A stretch of 64,000 bases of DNA from positions 3,452,501 through 3,516,500 of the forward strand of contig NZ_CP095053.1 of the NCBI RefSeq assembly GCF_022921095.1, written 5' to 3'. The position numbers and the translations under genes were made by a program. Below the pieces are notes generated by a model that saw nothing but the letters and a program-made list of their open reading frames with translations, was not told where the DNA came from and did not search any database. Source of the stretch: Hymenobacter aerilatus (lineage in GTDB: Bacteria > Bacteroidota > Bacteroidia > Cytophagales > Hymenobacteraceae). Shown here piece after piece: positions 1 through 8,568 of this stretch; position 1 is the first letter of the stretch, and every line of letters begins with the position of its first letter.

Positions 1-83
1 TGGTCGCGGCGGAGCGTGTACCATTTGTGCTCAAAGACGAGTTCCGATTGCAGGGTTTTCCAGGGGGTAATGTTGATAGGCAT
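1..83 (-). CDS. NUDIX hydrolase, N-terminal fragment (cut by window edge)
   Basis: Only the first 27 codons lie in the window; the gene continues leftwards. Reading the minus strand from the ATG at 83 gives MPINITPWKTLQSELVFEHK followed by WYTLRRD. This pattern (PWK.L.S..VF.H.WYT.R.D) is the usual opening of ADP-ribose pyrophosphatase-type NUDIX hydrolases in Bacteroidota. The NUDIX box itself would lie outside the window, so the family call rests on the N-terminal pattern alone. Confidence 0.6.
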   Translation of the reverse strand, partial: MPINITPWKTLQSELVFEHKWYTLRRD

Positions 84-139
84 AGAAAGTAAAATGTCCA
101 AGGGCGCAAGGTAGCGCCGCCCGGCCATTCGTCGCTGCC

Positions 140-168
140 CCGGTCCGACGCCTGCGGCGTCGGACCGG
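140..168. repeat. GC-rich hairpin, 13-bp perfect arms
   Basis: CCGGTCCGACGCC and its exact reverse complement are separated by TGC. It sits 7 bp beyond the stop codon of the TonB-dependent receptor and before the NUDIX gene. There is no T-run on the minus strand after the stem, so it looks more like a REP-type intergenic hairpin than a classic intrinsic terminator, though it could protect the 3' end of the receptor mRNA. Confidence 0.6.
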
Positions 169-174
169 CAGACG

Positions 175-2832
175 TTAGAGCACTTGGTACGTCACCGTCA
201 GGTAGTACAGCCCGCCCACGCTGGGGCCGCCCAGGAAAGAATAGTAGTATTTGTTCAGCATGTTGGTAGCACCCAGTTTAAAATTGAGTTGGGGCTTGGG
301 TAGGGCGTAGCTTACTTGTGCATCGAGGCTGCTGAAGGCGGGCACGTAGCCGTTTACCAGGAAGGTTTGGGAGTAGTATCGGTCTTGCCAGTGGTAGTTC
401 AGCCCGAAGCCGAAATGGTGGTAGGCATCTGGGTTGCCCAGGCTTAGGTTATAGGCCCAGCGTGGGGTATTGAAGCCGTCTTCCAGGCCGTCGCTGTTGG
501 TGGTGCGGTCGAGGCGGGCGTAGGTGGCATTGGCGCCGGCTTGGTAGCCCTCCAGAAACGAGTAGCGTATACCGGCGCTACCACCGTAGTTATACACTTG
601 GCTTTTGGAGTTGGTCCAGAGGCGGTAGCGGCTCTGGCTAGCGCGGGCGCTCAGGGCGGTGGCAATGGCGTTTAGGTTGTTGCCGGTGGCCGTGATGACC
701 TCACCGGTGCCAGTGATGGGTACGTAAGCTTCTACCTGGGCAATGAAGTCGCGGTAGGCGTTGTAGTAGAAATCCACGTCCACCAGCAGCCTACCCTCTG
801 GCAGCAGCGCCGTCTTGTAGCCCAGTTCCAACGACTTAATGTATTCGGGCTTGAGGTAGGTGTAGGTGTTCGGCTCCAGCAAACCTTGGTTTTGCGTAAT
901 GGCCTGAGAGCGGCTCAACCCGCCGGTGTTCACACCCCGCGTCACGGCGGCGTTGAACGCGTCAATGCTGGTGCGTAGATAGCTGTTCTCAAACACCCCA
1001 TTCGACATCACTCGCAGGCCACCCACGCGCTGCACCTGCCCGCTGTTCACGTTGGAAAAGCCTTCAAACAAGCTCGGGAAGCGGTAGCCACTCTGGTAGC
1101 TCAGCCGGAAGTTGTGGCGCTGGGTAGGCGAGTATACGGCCGTGAAGCGCGGGTTGAAGCGGGTAGAAAAGTAATCGTTTTTGTCGGCGCGGCCGGTGGC
1201 GGTGAGGCGGACTTTATCCTGCCACAAGTGCGCGCCTACCTGCACAAAGCCGCCCGTTTTAGAGTAGGTTAGGTTGTCCTGAAGTGGGTCTTTGCCAGGA
1301 TTGGGGTTGCGGAAGTAGTTGCCGTCGGGCACTACCACGTAGGTGCGGTGGTCGGCGCCGGCTAGTAGGTCCAGCCACTGCGGAAAGCTGCCGCGGGGCC
1401 GGCGACGCAGAGCTTCTGCCACATTCACCTGGCCCTCGGCATGAATCAGGTCGGACTGCACGCGCAGGGCCGCACCCCGGTCCCAGTTGTTGATGTTTTG
1501 GAGTTGGCGTAGACGGTCCTGGAACGCGGGCGTGCCGGGCTGTAGCCTACCCGCATCGGCGGCGGCGCGGGCTGTGGCGTGAGCCTGGGCTACGGTTTGG
1601 CCGGCTTGGGTAGCGGCGTTCCAGGCGGCGGTGTATTCGCGGTTCCACATGGCGTCGGGCTTGAAGCTACGCTCCAGGTTTTCGCCCATGGAGCGCAGGT
1701 TGTAGCTCCGGCCGGTATTCTCGCGGGTGAGGTAGGCGCGGGCCTGCACCACTGGGCTGTTCAGCGAAATTCCGTGCTGCTGCACGCGGTAGTCTTGCAG
1801 CCGAAAGCGGTTGGAACGCTGGTAAATGTTGTCGAGGCTGCTGAAGCGGTAGGTATAGGCCAGTTCGGTGCGACTGTTCAGCTTGTAGTGCAGTGCGCCA
1901 TCTGTTTTGATGGTTTGCAGCGTGTAATCGGTCACGTCCTGCTCCCGGTAGCCGGTGCGCGCCACTTGGTAGGTTTTGCCGCCCAGCGTCAGGTTCGAGC
2001 GGTCCGACGACTCGTTGCCGTAGCTGCTCACAGGATCTTTGGCCGGATTATCAGCCCCAAACAGGCCCGTAGTCGCATTGCCATTGGGGTTGATGTCGGT
2101 GTAGTTGTCGGCCACCCAGTCGTAGCCGCGCAGGTAGGTGGCGTTTAGCTTAAAGGCCAGCTTATCAACCAGCAGCACCTTGGCGTAGCGCAGGCTGGTT
2201 TCGGTGTAGGGGTGCACGCCGGTACTCCGGTCGTTGAGGTGGTTGAGGCCGGTTTTTTGCTGCACGCTCAATCCTTCGGAAGTAAACGGGTTGCGGGTCG
2301 CGAAATTCGCCAGACCGTTAATAGCGTTCAGCCCGTACAACGCCGCCGCCGTGCCGGGCACGATTTCCACGCTTTGAATATCCAAATCGCTCGGCCCCAT
2401 GGCGTTGCCAATGGGCGCGCCCAGATGCGGAGCCTGGTTGTCCATGCCATCCACCAGTTGCACAAAGCGCACGTTGGTGGTGTTCGTGAAGCCGCGGGCA
2501 TTTATCACCTTGAAACCCAGGCTGGGCGTAATCACCTGCACGCCCTTCACGTGTTCAATGGCATCAAAAAACGACGGTGCGGGCGTGAGGCGTAGCTCCC
2601 GCAGTCCCAGCTTTTCCACCGTCACCGGCGACTTCAGGATGCTCTCCTGCACTTTGGAAGCTGCTACCACCACATCGTGTAGTACAATGGGTGCCTTGCG
2701 GGCGGTATCGGCCGGGGCGGGGGTAGGGCGCACTTGCTGGGCTAGCACCACGCCTGGTGCCACCAGCAACAGACTGAGGCAAACCATACGACGGCGGGAA
2801 GTAGGCTGAAGGGGGTAGCCGTTTGGGTGCAT
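175..2832 (-). CDS. TonB-dependent outer-membrane receptor
   Basis: 885 residues. The N-terminus has basic residues (TSRRR) and a hydrophobic stretch ending VVLAQQ near residue 33, a signal peptide for export. A plug domain follows at about residues 65-180 (SPVTVEKLGLREL..., LVDGMDNQAP, VEIVPGTAAALYGLNAING), then a long beta-barrel with many aromatic-rich strands to the C-terminus (YYLTVTYQVL). It would carry a substrate across the outer membrane using TonB/ExbB energy. There is no SusD partner and no CarboxypepD_reg N-terminal extension, so it is not a SusC-type glycan receptor. A ModE-like regulator gene lies just upstream on the same strand, and a ModE-box-like palindrome ends within 6 bp of the start codon. 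This suggests, by inference, molybdate, tungstate or a chelate of them as substrate. Confidence 0.9.
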   Translation of the reverse strand: MHPNGYPLQPTSRRRMVCLSLLLVAPGVVLAQQVRPTPAPADTARKAPIVLHDVVVAASKVQESILKSPVTVEKLGLRELRLTPAPSFFDAIEHVKGVQVITPSLGFKVINARGFTNTTNVRFVQLVDGMDNQAPHLGAPIGNAMGPSDLDIQSVEIVPGTAAALYGLNAINGLANFATRNPFTSEGLSVQQKTGLNHLNDRSTGVHPYTETSLRYAKVLLVDKLAFKLNATYLRGYDWVADNYTDINPNGNATTGLFGADNPAKDPVSSYGNESSDRSNLTLGGKTYQVARTGYREQDVTDYTLQTIKTDGALHYKLNSRTELAYTYRFSSLDNIYQRSNRFRLQDYRVQQHGISLNSPVVQARAYLTRENTGRSYNLRSMGENLERSFKPDAMWNREYTAAWNAATQAGQTVAQAHATARAAADAGRLQPGTPAFQDRLRQLQNINNWDRGAALRVQSDLIHAEGQVNVAEALRRRPRGSFPQWLDLLAGADHRTYVVVPDGNYFRNPNPGKDPLQDNLTYSKTGGFVQVGAHLWQDKVRLTATGRADKNDYFSTRFNPRFTAVYSPTQRHNFRLSYQSGYRFPSLFEGFSNVNSGQVQRVGGLRVMSNGVFENSYLRTSIDAFNAAVTRGVNTGGLSRSQAITQNQGLLEPNTYTYLKPEYIKSLELGYKTALLPEGRLLVDVDFYYNAYRDFIAQVEAYVPITGTGEVITATGNNLNAIATALSARASQSRYRLWTNSKSQVYNYGGSAGIRYSFLEGYQAGANATYARLDRTTNSDGLEDGFNTPRWAYNLSLGNPDAYHHFGFGLNYHWQDRYYSQTFLVNGYVPAFSSLDAQVSYALPKPQLNFKLGATNMLNKYYYSFLGGPSVGGLYYLTVTYQVL

Positions 2833-2837
2833 AGAAC

Positions 2838-2865
2838 AGCGTTATATTTTGTTGAATATAACGCT
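2838..2865 (-). promoter_or_regulatory. ModE-box-like palindromic operator
   Basis: AGCGTTATATT - TTGTTG - AATATAACGCT: 11-bp perfect arms with a 6-bp spacer. The core CGTTATAT...ATATAACG is the known shape of ModE operators in Proteobacteria. It lies between the ModE-like gene (start 3302, stop 2943) and the receptor start at 2832, so bound protein would block the receptor promoter or its early transcript. Confidence 0.7.
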
Positions 2866-2942
2866 TAAATCGGGTAGATGTTTAGCACTTCAGCGCTTCC
2901 GCGGTATTCTTGTGCCATAATCAGCCTATGCCTCTTGCCCCC

Positions 2943-3302
2943 TTACCCTAGCAGCCGCTCGGTTTCCTGCTGAATAAATTCCTGAAAACGCACCTGCGCG
3001 GCGCTGAACACTTCCAGCACCTGCCGGCCGGCCGGCGTGAGCACGGTGCCGCCGCCGTGCGAGCCGCCGGTTTGCGTGCTCACCAGCGGCGTGTTCACCT
3101 GCGCATTCATAGAATTTACCAGGTCCCAGGCTTTCTTGTAGGACATGCCCATGGCCTGCGCGGCTTTGGAAATAGAACCCGTTTCGGCAATGTGGCCCAA
3201 TAGCTCCAGCCGACCAATGCCCAAGAACCGGTCGGCGGGGCCTTGCAGCCACAGGCGGCCGTCTAGGCGGAAGCTTTCGGGGGTAAGTAGCAGCTCTTTC
3301 AT
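2943..3302 (-). CDS. ModE-type winged-helix transcriptional regulator (DNA-binding domain only)
   Basis: 119 residues. The helix-turn-helix is at residues 42-66 (GSISKAAQAMGMSYKKAWDL), followed by the glycine-rich wing GGSHGGGTVLTPAG at 79-92, both typical of the ModE N-terminal/LysR-like HTH family. Full-length ModE carries C-terminal Mop (TOBE) domains that bind molybdate; these are absent, as in many short ModE homologues, so any ligand sensing is unexplained. The start at 3302 gives MKELLLTPES, directly ahead of the domain. The gene precedes the TonB-dependent receptor on the same strand with a 110-bp gap that holds the palindrome at 2838-2865, which makes that receptor the likely target. 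Confidence 0.8.
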   Translation of the reverse strand: MKELLLTPESFRLDGRLWLQGPADRFLGIGRLELLGHIAETGSISKAAQAMGMSYKKAWDLVNSMNAQVNTPLVSTQTGGSHGGGTVLTPAGRQVLEVFSAAQVRFQEFIQQETERLLG

Positions 3303-3512
3303 GGCCTGAACATACGTGCATTACGCCGACATTGCCCGTTTGGCCTTGCTTCCTGCTCAGGCTAGCGGCTCAGGCAGAAGCCCTTCCGCAAAAAGAAGTA
3401 GGGAGTGGCGCCGTGGTTTTCTATCTTTACCAAGCCTATAGTGTCTGCAAGGGCTTCTTTGGCCGGTGGCTTCGCCACTGACTTCTCTTCCTTTCCTGCT
3501 TTTCAATTTGCT

Positions 3513-5972
3513 ATGAAATTGCACCTACTCACTACCCTGGTTTTGGCGTGTGGCACGCTGACGGTGGCGGCCCAGGAGGCCTCTTACCAGCTACCTCCCA
3601 AGGCCATTGTGGATCTGGTGGAGGCCCCGCCCACGCCCCGCGTTAGTTTTTCCTCCAATGGGCAGTGGATGCTGATGATGAGCGTGCAGGACATGCCCAC
3701 CATCGACGAGTTGTCGCAGCCGGAGCTGCGCATTGCGGGCCTGCGCCTAAACCCGCGCACCAATGGCCCCAGCCGCGTGAGCTACTCTACCAGCCTGCGC
3801 CTCAAGCGCCTACCCGATGGCAAGGAGTTGCTGGTACAGGGCCTACCCAAAACGGCCCGCATCAGCGAGGTAGGCTGGTCGCCGGACAACACCAAACTAG
3901 CTTTCACCAACACCACCGACAAGCACGTGGAGTTGTGGCTAGTGGATGTAGCTGCCGCCTCGGCCCGCCTAGTGCCCAACCTGTTTCTGAACAGTGCCTT
4001 CGGCGACTCCTACACCTGGACGCCCGATAGCAAGTCGCTGCTGGCCACGGCGGTAGTAGGCGGCCGGGGCGAGATACCCGCTTCCAACGTGGCCCCTACC
4101 GGCCCTACCGTGCAGGAAAATGCAGGCCGAAAAGCGGCAGCCCGTACCTACCAAGACCTACTGAAAAACCCCGCCGATGAACGTCTGTTTGACTACTACG
4201 CCACGGCGCAGGTAGTGAAGGTGGACGTAAGTGGTCGGATGCAGCCATTGGGCTCACCGGGCGTTATCGAGTCGGCCAGGCCCTCACCCGATGGCCGCTT
4301 TGTGCTGGTGAAAACCCGGCATCGCCCCTATTCCTACACCTTGCCCGTGAGCAGCTTTCCGCAGCGGGTAGATGTGCTGAATATTGACGGTACGCTGGCC
4401 AAAAACCTCGTGGATTTGCCCCTGGCCGACAACGTACCCATTGCTTTCGATGCCGTGCCCGTTGGGCCGCGGGGCCACAACTGGCGCGCCGATGCGCCGG
4501 CTACCCTGTATTGGGCCGAGGCTCAGGACGGCGGCAATCTTAAGAAAGACGTGCCAGTACACGACAAAGTGTTTATGCTGGCGGCGCCTTTCGATGGCAC
4601 CACGCAGCTACTGGCCGAGCTACCCCTGCGCTACCGCGGCATCCAGTGGGGTACCAACACGCTGGCTCTGGCCAACGGCTACCGCTGGGCCGACCGCAAG
4701 GAAATGACTTGGGTAGTGAACCCCAGCGCGCCGGCTACCGCCCCCACGGTGCTGTTCGACCATTCCTCGCAAGACACCTACCACGACCCTGGCTCGCCGG
4801 CCCAACACCGCAATGCAGCCGGCTACCCGGTGCTGTTTACGGGTAAAAACAGTGACGTTATTTACCTGATGGGCCAAGGAGCATCGCCGGAGGGCGACCG
4901 GCCCTTTGTGGATGCTCTGAACCTCAAAACCCGCAAGACGGAACGCTGGTGGCGCTCAGCGGCGCCCTACTACGAGGTGCCCGTGGCCATGCTAAGCGCC
5001 GACCGCCACGAGTTTGTCACCCGGCGCGAATCGGCCACGCAGCCAGCCAACTATTACCTGCGTCAGAACAGTCGCCTAACGCCGCTCACCAGCTTCCCCA
5101 ATCCGTACGCGGCCATTGGCTCTCTGAAAAAGCAGGTGCTGCAATACAAGCGCCCCGATGGGGTAGCCCTCACAGCCAACCTCTACCTGCCACCTAACTA
5201 CAAAAAAGAAGATGGCCCCCTGCCTACCCTCATGGAGGCCTACCCCCGCGAGTACAAAGACAAGAACGACGCCGGTCAGGTGAGCGGCTCGCCCTACACG
5301 TTCACGCGGTTCGGGTGGTCGTCGCCGGTGTTTTGGGTGACGCAGGGCTACGCCGTGATGCAGGGCGTGAGCATTCCGATTGTGGGTGAGGGCACCAAGG
5401 AGCCCAACGACACCTATACCGAGCAGCTGGTGGCCTCGGCCAAAGCCGCCATCGACGAGGGCGCCCGCCTGGGCGTGGTAGACCCCAAGCGCGTGGCTGT
5501 GATGGGCCACAGCTACGGCGCCTTTATGACGGCCAATCTGCTGGCGCACTCCAACTTATTCAGGGCGGGCATTGCGCGCAGCGGGGCATACAATCGCACC
5601 CTCACGCCCTTCGGTTTCCAGGCCGAGGAGCGCACCTTCTGGCAGGCACCGCAGGTGTACCAAGCCATGTCGCCCTTCAACTACGCCGACAGAATCAAGA
5701 CGCCGATTCTGTTGATTCACGGCGAGGCCGACAACAACTCCGGCACTTTCCCGCTGCAAAGCGAGCGGTTCTATAATGCCCTGAAAGGCCACGGCGCCAC
5801 CGTGCGCTATGTGGTCCTACCCTACGAAGCCCACAGCTACGCCGCCCGCGAAAACATCCTGCACATGTTGTGGGAGATGAATAGCTGGCTGGATAAGTAC
5901 GTGAAAAGCCCCGCCCCTGCGTCATCATCTACTCAAAACACGGGCGACGTGGGCGCAACCAACGGGAAATAG
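3513..5972 (+). CDS. Secreted S9-family (prolyl oligopeptidase-fold) serine peptidase
   Basis: 819 residues from the ATG at 3513, which opens a clean signal peptide (MKLHLLTTLVLACGTLTVAA, cleaved before QEASY). The open frame extends 36 codons upstream without signal-like sequence, so the later start is preferred. An N-terminal beta-propeller region (about 40-560) precedes the alpha/beta-hydrolase domain. The nucleophile motif is GHSYGAF with Ser667; Asp740 (GEADNN) and His774 (YEAHSY) complete the triad. The pattern resembles the glutamyl endopeptidase-like S9D branch that Bacteroidota secrete to the periplasm. It is divergent from the ModE/receptor pair and followed by a hairpin repeat. Confidence 0.88.
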   Translation: MKLHLLTTLVLACGTLTVAAQEASYQLPPKAIVDLVEAPPTPRVSFSSNGQWMLMMSVQDMPTIDELSQPELRIAGLRLNPRTNGPSRVSYSTSLRLKRLPDGKELLVQGLPKTARISEVGWSPDNTKLAFTNTTDKHVELWLVDVAAASARLVPNLFLNSAFGDSYTWTPDSKSLLATAVVGGRGEIPASNVAPTGPTVQENAGRKAAARTYQDLLKNPADERLFDYYATAQVVKVDVSGRMQPLGSPGVIESARPSPDGRFVLVKTRHRPYSYTLPVSSFPQRVDVLNIDGTLAKNLVDLPLADNVPIAFDAVPVGPRGHNWRADAPATLYWAEAQDGGNLKKDVPVHDKVFMLAAPFDGTTQLLAELPLRYRGIQWGTNTLALANGYRWADRKEMTWVVNPSAPATAPTVLFDHSSQDTYHDPGSPAQHRNAAGYPVLFTGKNSDVIYLMGQGASPEGDRPFVDALNLKTRKTERWWRSAAPYYEVPVAMLSADRHEFVTRRESATQPANYYLRQNSRLTPLTSFPNPYAAIGSLKKQVLQYKRPDGVALTANLYLPPNYKKEDGPLPTLMEAYPREYKDKNDAGQVSGSPYTFTRFGWSSPVFWVTQGYAVMQGVSIPIVGEGTKEPNDTYTEQLVASAKAAIDEGARLGVVDPKRVAVMGHSYGAFMTANLLAHSNLFRAGIARSGAYNRTLTPFGFQAEERTFWQAPQVYQAMSPFNYADRIKTPILLIHGEADNNSGTFPLQSERFYNALKGHGATVRYVVLPYEAHSYAARENILHMLWEMNSWLDKYVKSPAPASSSTQNTGDVGATNGK

Positions 5973-6054
5973 ATTCCGCGGCTGACGTACCCGAACGTCA
6001 TTTCGACCATTCTGCGCATCGAGCAGAGAAGAGAAATTTCGTGTACTGACATTT

Positions 6055-6154
6055 GAACGTCATGCGGAGCTTGTCGAAGCATCTCTACCGCTTTGTCTGA
6101 TAGTAGTCAGATGACGCACGGTAGGGATACTTCGACAAGCTCCGCATGACGTTC
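6055..6154. repeat. Intergenic inverted repeat (GTCATGCGGAGCTTGTCGAAG family)
   Basis: 36-bp arms at 6055-6090 and 6119-6154 pair with only two mismatches around a 28-bp loop. The sequence reads outward from GAACGTCATGCGGAGC. It lies between the S9 peptidase and the GH43-like gene. No transposase is nearby. It is a MITE/REP-like non-coding element that could act as a transcript-end hairpin. Confidence 0.85.
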
Positions 6155-6280
6155 TGCTTTATTGGCGTTATGTTCTTTTATACCGCTTACCTCCATCTGC
6201 ATGCAGCTTTCGGCCCTATACACGCTTCTTTTCCTCGAAACCCTATCTTGCAGCCACTAACCTACCCTATTCCCTTGTCC

Positions 6281-7306
6281 ATGAAAAAATATTTGCTGCC
6301 CGTCTGCTTGCTTTTGTTGAGCAGTCCACTATTCGCCCAAAAAACCGCAACCGCTAAGAAGCCCAAGACCAGCAACACGCAGCAAAAGCCTGATCAGCGG
6401 GCCGGCAATCCTATCTTCCCCGGCTGGTATGCCGACCCGGAAGGCGCTATTTTTCAGAAGCAATATTGGGTCTACCCTACCTACTCAGCGAAGTATAAAG
6501 AGCAGGTTTTCTTCGATGCCTTTTCCTCGCCCGACCTCGTGACGTGGACCAAGCACCACGCCATCTTGGACACTGCCCGCGTAAAATGGGCTAAAATGGC
6601 CATGTGGGCGCCCGCCATCATCGAAAAAGATAAGCGCTACTATCTGTTTTTTGGGGCCAACGACATCCAGAACGACCAGGAGCGCGGTGGCATTGGCGTG
6701 GCCGTGGCCGATAAGCCAGGCGGACCCTACAAAGACTACCTGGGCAAGCCTCTGGTAGACAAGTTTTACAATGGCGCCCAGCCTATCGATCAGTTTGTGT
6801 TCAAAGATCCCAAAGACGGGCAGCATTACCTGATTTATGGCGGCTGGAAGCATTGCAATATCGCCAAGCTGAAGAACGACTTCACGGGGTTTGTGCCGTT
6901 TGAGGACGGCACCACGTTCCGCGAAATCACGCCCCAGCAGTATGTAGAGGGCCCATTTATGTTTGTGCGCAACAACAAGTACTACTTTATGTGGTCGGAG
7001 GGCGGCTGGACCGGCCCCAACTACTCGGTGGCCTACGCCGTAGCCGATTCGCCATTCGGGCCGTTTCAACGGGTAGGCAAGATTTTGCAGCAAGACCCCA
7101 GCATTGCCACCGGCGCAGGGCACCATTCCGTGATGCAGGTACCAGGCAAGGATGAATGGTACATCGTGTACCACCGCCGCCCACTGGGCGAAACCGACGG
7201 CAACCACCGCGTCACCTGCATCGACCGCATGGAATTCAACGCCGATGGCACCATCAAACCCGTGCAAATGACCAATACCAGCGTGTCGGCTAAGCTCCTC
7301 CGTTAA
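6281..7306 (+). CDS. Secreted GH43-like glycoside hydrolase
   Basis: 341 residues from the ATG at 6281 (MKKYLLPVCLLLLSSPLFAQ, a clear signal peptide). The frame is open further upstream, but that part lies inside the 6055-6154 repeat. The five-bladed beta-propeller family GH43 uses three acidic residues, all visible: Asp52 (GWYADPEG), Asp170 (QPIDQFVF) and Glu223 (YVEGPFMF). Members of this family act mainly on arabinose- or xylose-containing polysaccharides in the periplasm or outside. No accessory carbohydrate-binding domain is present, and there is no SusCD pair nearby, so the substrate cannot be named. Confidence 0.85.
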   Translation: MKKYLLPVCLLLLSSPLFAQKTATAKKPKTSNTQQKPDQRAGNPIFPGWYADPEGAIFQKQYWVYPTYSAKYKEQVFFDAFSSPDLVTWTKHHAILDTARVKWAKMAMWAPAIIEKDKRYYLFFGANDIQNDQERGGIGVAVADKPGGPYKDYLGKPLVDKFYNGAQPIDQFVFKDPKDGQHYLIYGGWKHCNIAKLKNDFTGFVPFEDGTTFREITPQQYVEGPFMFVRNNKYYFMWSEGGWTGPNYSVAYAVADSPFGPFQRVGKILQQDPSIATGAGHHSVMQVPGKDEWYIVYHRRPLGETDGNHRVTCIDRMEFNADGTIKPVQMTNTSVSAKLLR

Positions 7307-7379
7307 CAACGCAACCGGGCCGCAGGCGAGGTCGTTAAAGGCTCTAGAAACACAATTTTCTAACCTGACTTGAACGACC

Positions 7380-7664
7380 ATGAAATTCTTCAAATTCTTC
7401 CTTGCTAGCCTGCTGGTATTTGCTCTGTTAGGCACTACTATTTCCACCGCGCAAGCGCAAGACAAGCCTAAGAAAGGCTGGAGTAAAAAAGCCAAAGGTG
7501 CCGCTATCGGCGGTGGTGCGGGCGTAGTAGGCGGTGCCCTGCTGGGCGGTACCAAAGGCGCTATTATCGGCGGTGCTGCTGGCACGGTAGCCGGTGGTGC
7601 CGTGGGTCGCAACAAAGACAAGAAGAAAGACCCCGCTCGCTACCGCAAGTACAAAAACAACTAA
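7380..7664 (+). CDS. Small secreted glycine-zipper protein
   Basis: 94 residues. A signal peptide (MKFFKFFLASLLVFALLG..., to about AQAQ at 26) is followed by a basic linker (DKPKKGWSKKAKG) and two glycine-zipper-like hydrophobic segments (AAIGGGAGVVGGALLGG and AIIGGAAGTVAGGAVG, about residues 41-76), then a highly charged tail. This is the YMGG-like Gly-zipper pattern found in small envelope proteins of Bacteroidota; the role is unknown. It ends at a strong intrinsic terminator. Confidence 0.75.
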   Translation: MKFFKFFLASLLVFALLGTTISTAQAQDKPKKGWSKKAKGAAIGGGAGVVGGALLGGTKGAIIGGAAGTVAGGAVGRNKDKKKDPARYRKYKNN

Positions 7665-7682
7665 GCTGAGCTTACGCTCCAC

Positions 7683-7719
7683 AAAACGCCCCGACTACCT
7701 AGCGTAATTGGGGCGTTTT
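7683..7719 (+). terminator. Intrinsic terminator after the glycine-zipper gene
   Basis: AAAACGCCCC and GGGGCGTTTT pair perfectly (10 bp) around a 17-nt loop, ending in TTTT and beginning 18 bp past the stop codon. Confidence 0.8.
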
Positions 7720-7740
7720 GATTTGTCATCATATTAAATT

Positions 7741-7848
7741 GTCTATCATCCTAAGCGCAGCGAAGGACCTTATCACATTAGCACGACAATCGTCAAAAAG
7801 ACTTATTCACACGTGAGAAGGTCCTTCGCTGCGCTCAGGATGACAGAC
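7741..7848. repeat. R1-family intergenic inverted repeat (GTCATCCTGAGCGCAGCGAAGG)
   Basis: 31-bp arms at 7741-7771 and 7818-7848 pair with two mismatches; the loop is 46 bp. The same arm sequence recurs near 17014, 43843, 51584 and 61841. It lies between convergent genes and may serve as a transcription barrier. Confidence 0.88.
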
Positions 7849-7870
7849 GATTTTGTAAAGTCTAATAATA

Positions 7871-8473
7871 TCACTGCGTCACCCAAGTCACCTTTTCGGC
7901 GATGGGCTTGCGGGTACTGCGGGCGGTGGCGCCTTCCTTGGGGTAGCCAAGCCAGAAGATACCTAGCAGACGGTCGGCTGGCTCTAGGCCGAAGAAGGGC
8001 TTGGCCTCTTCAATGTAGGTGACACCACCGCTACCCCAAAAGCCAGCCAGGCCGTAGGCAGTAGCCGTAAGATGCAGGTTTTGCACGGCGCATGCTACGG
8101 CCTCTACCTCTTCTACCTCGGGCACTTCGTCGGTTCGTTTCAAACCAATGGCAATGGCGTGCGACGACAGCAGCGGCATCTGCGCCAGCTTTTCGTACTT
8201 GGCCTGCTGAAATTTCTCGCCGGCGTGCCGCTTGTAGGTTTCGCTCTGGAAGGTAGCCAGCCGTTGCAAGCCCGCCCCGCTGAACACCACAAAACGCCAG
8301 GGCTCAGTACGTTTGTGGGTAGGCGCCCAGTTGGCGTTTTCGAGTAGTTGCTGGATGATTTCGTCGGGAATGATGCGACCCGGCGCGAACTGGACGGGTT
8401 GCAGGCTGCGCCGCTCGTGCACCAAGCGGTTGATTTGCTCAACATCAAAAGGGAAGTCGGAAGCTTCTGCCAT
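7871..8473 (-). CDS. Nitroreductase-family FMN oxidoreductase
   Basis: 200 residues from the ATG at 8473. An earlier in-frame ATG at 8593 would overlap the divergent gene that starts at 8569 and adds 40 low-complexity polar residues. HERRSLQPVQF near residue 20 is the FMN-phosphate-binding start of the nitroreductase fold; NANWAPTHKRTEPWRFVVFS and the C-terminal GSGGVTY and FFGLEPADRLLGIFWLGYP are typical of the YdjA/TdsD-like subgroup. It would use NAD(P)H to reduce quinones or nitro compounds in the cytoplasm. The natural substrate is unknown. Confidence 0.88.
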   Translation of the reverse strand: MAEASDFPFDVEQINRLVHERRSLQPVQFAPGRIIPDEIIQQLLENANWAPTHKRTEPWRFVVFSGAGLQRLATFQSETYKRHAGEKFQQAKYEKLAQMPLLSSHAIAIGLKRTDEVPEVEEVEAVACAVQNLHLTATAYGLAGFWGSGGVTYIEEAKPFFGLEPADRLLGIFWLGYPKEGATARSTRKPIAEKVTWVTQ

Positions 8474-8568
8474 TGGATTACGGGGTTGTTTACAGGTAAA
8501 GTCGTTGCTTTGGTCAGATGTTTCGGGCAGATTTTCGTTAGAATACCTTCCACTACCCTTCTTTTCTA

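Noticed and set aside
1579..2148. 189-residue plus-strand frame within the TonB receptor
   Set aside because: Antisense to beta-barrel coding sequence; no recognisable motif.
6485..7621. 378-residue minus-strand frame
   Set aside because: Antisense to the GH43-like and glycine-zipper genes; low-complexity proline/alanine start and no domain.
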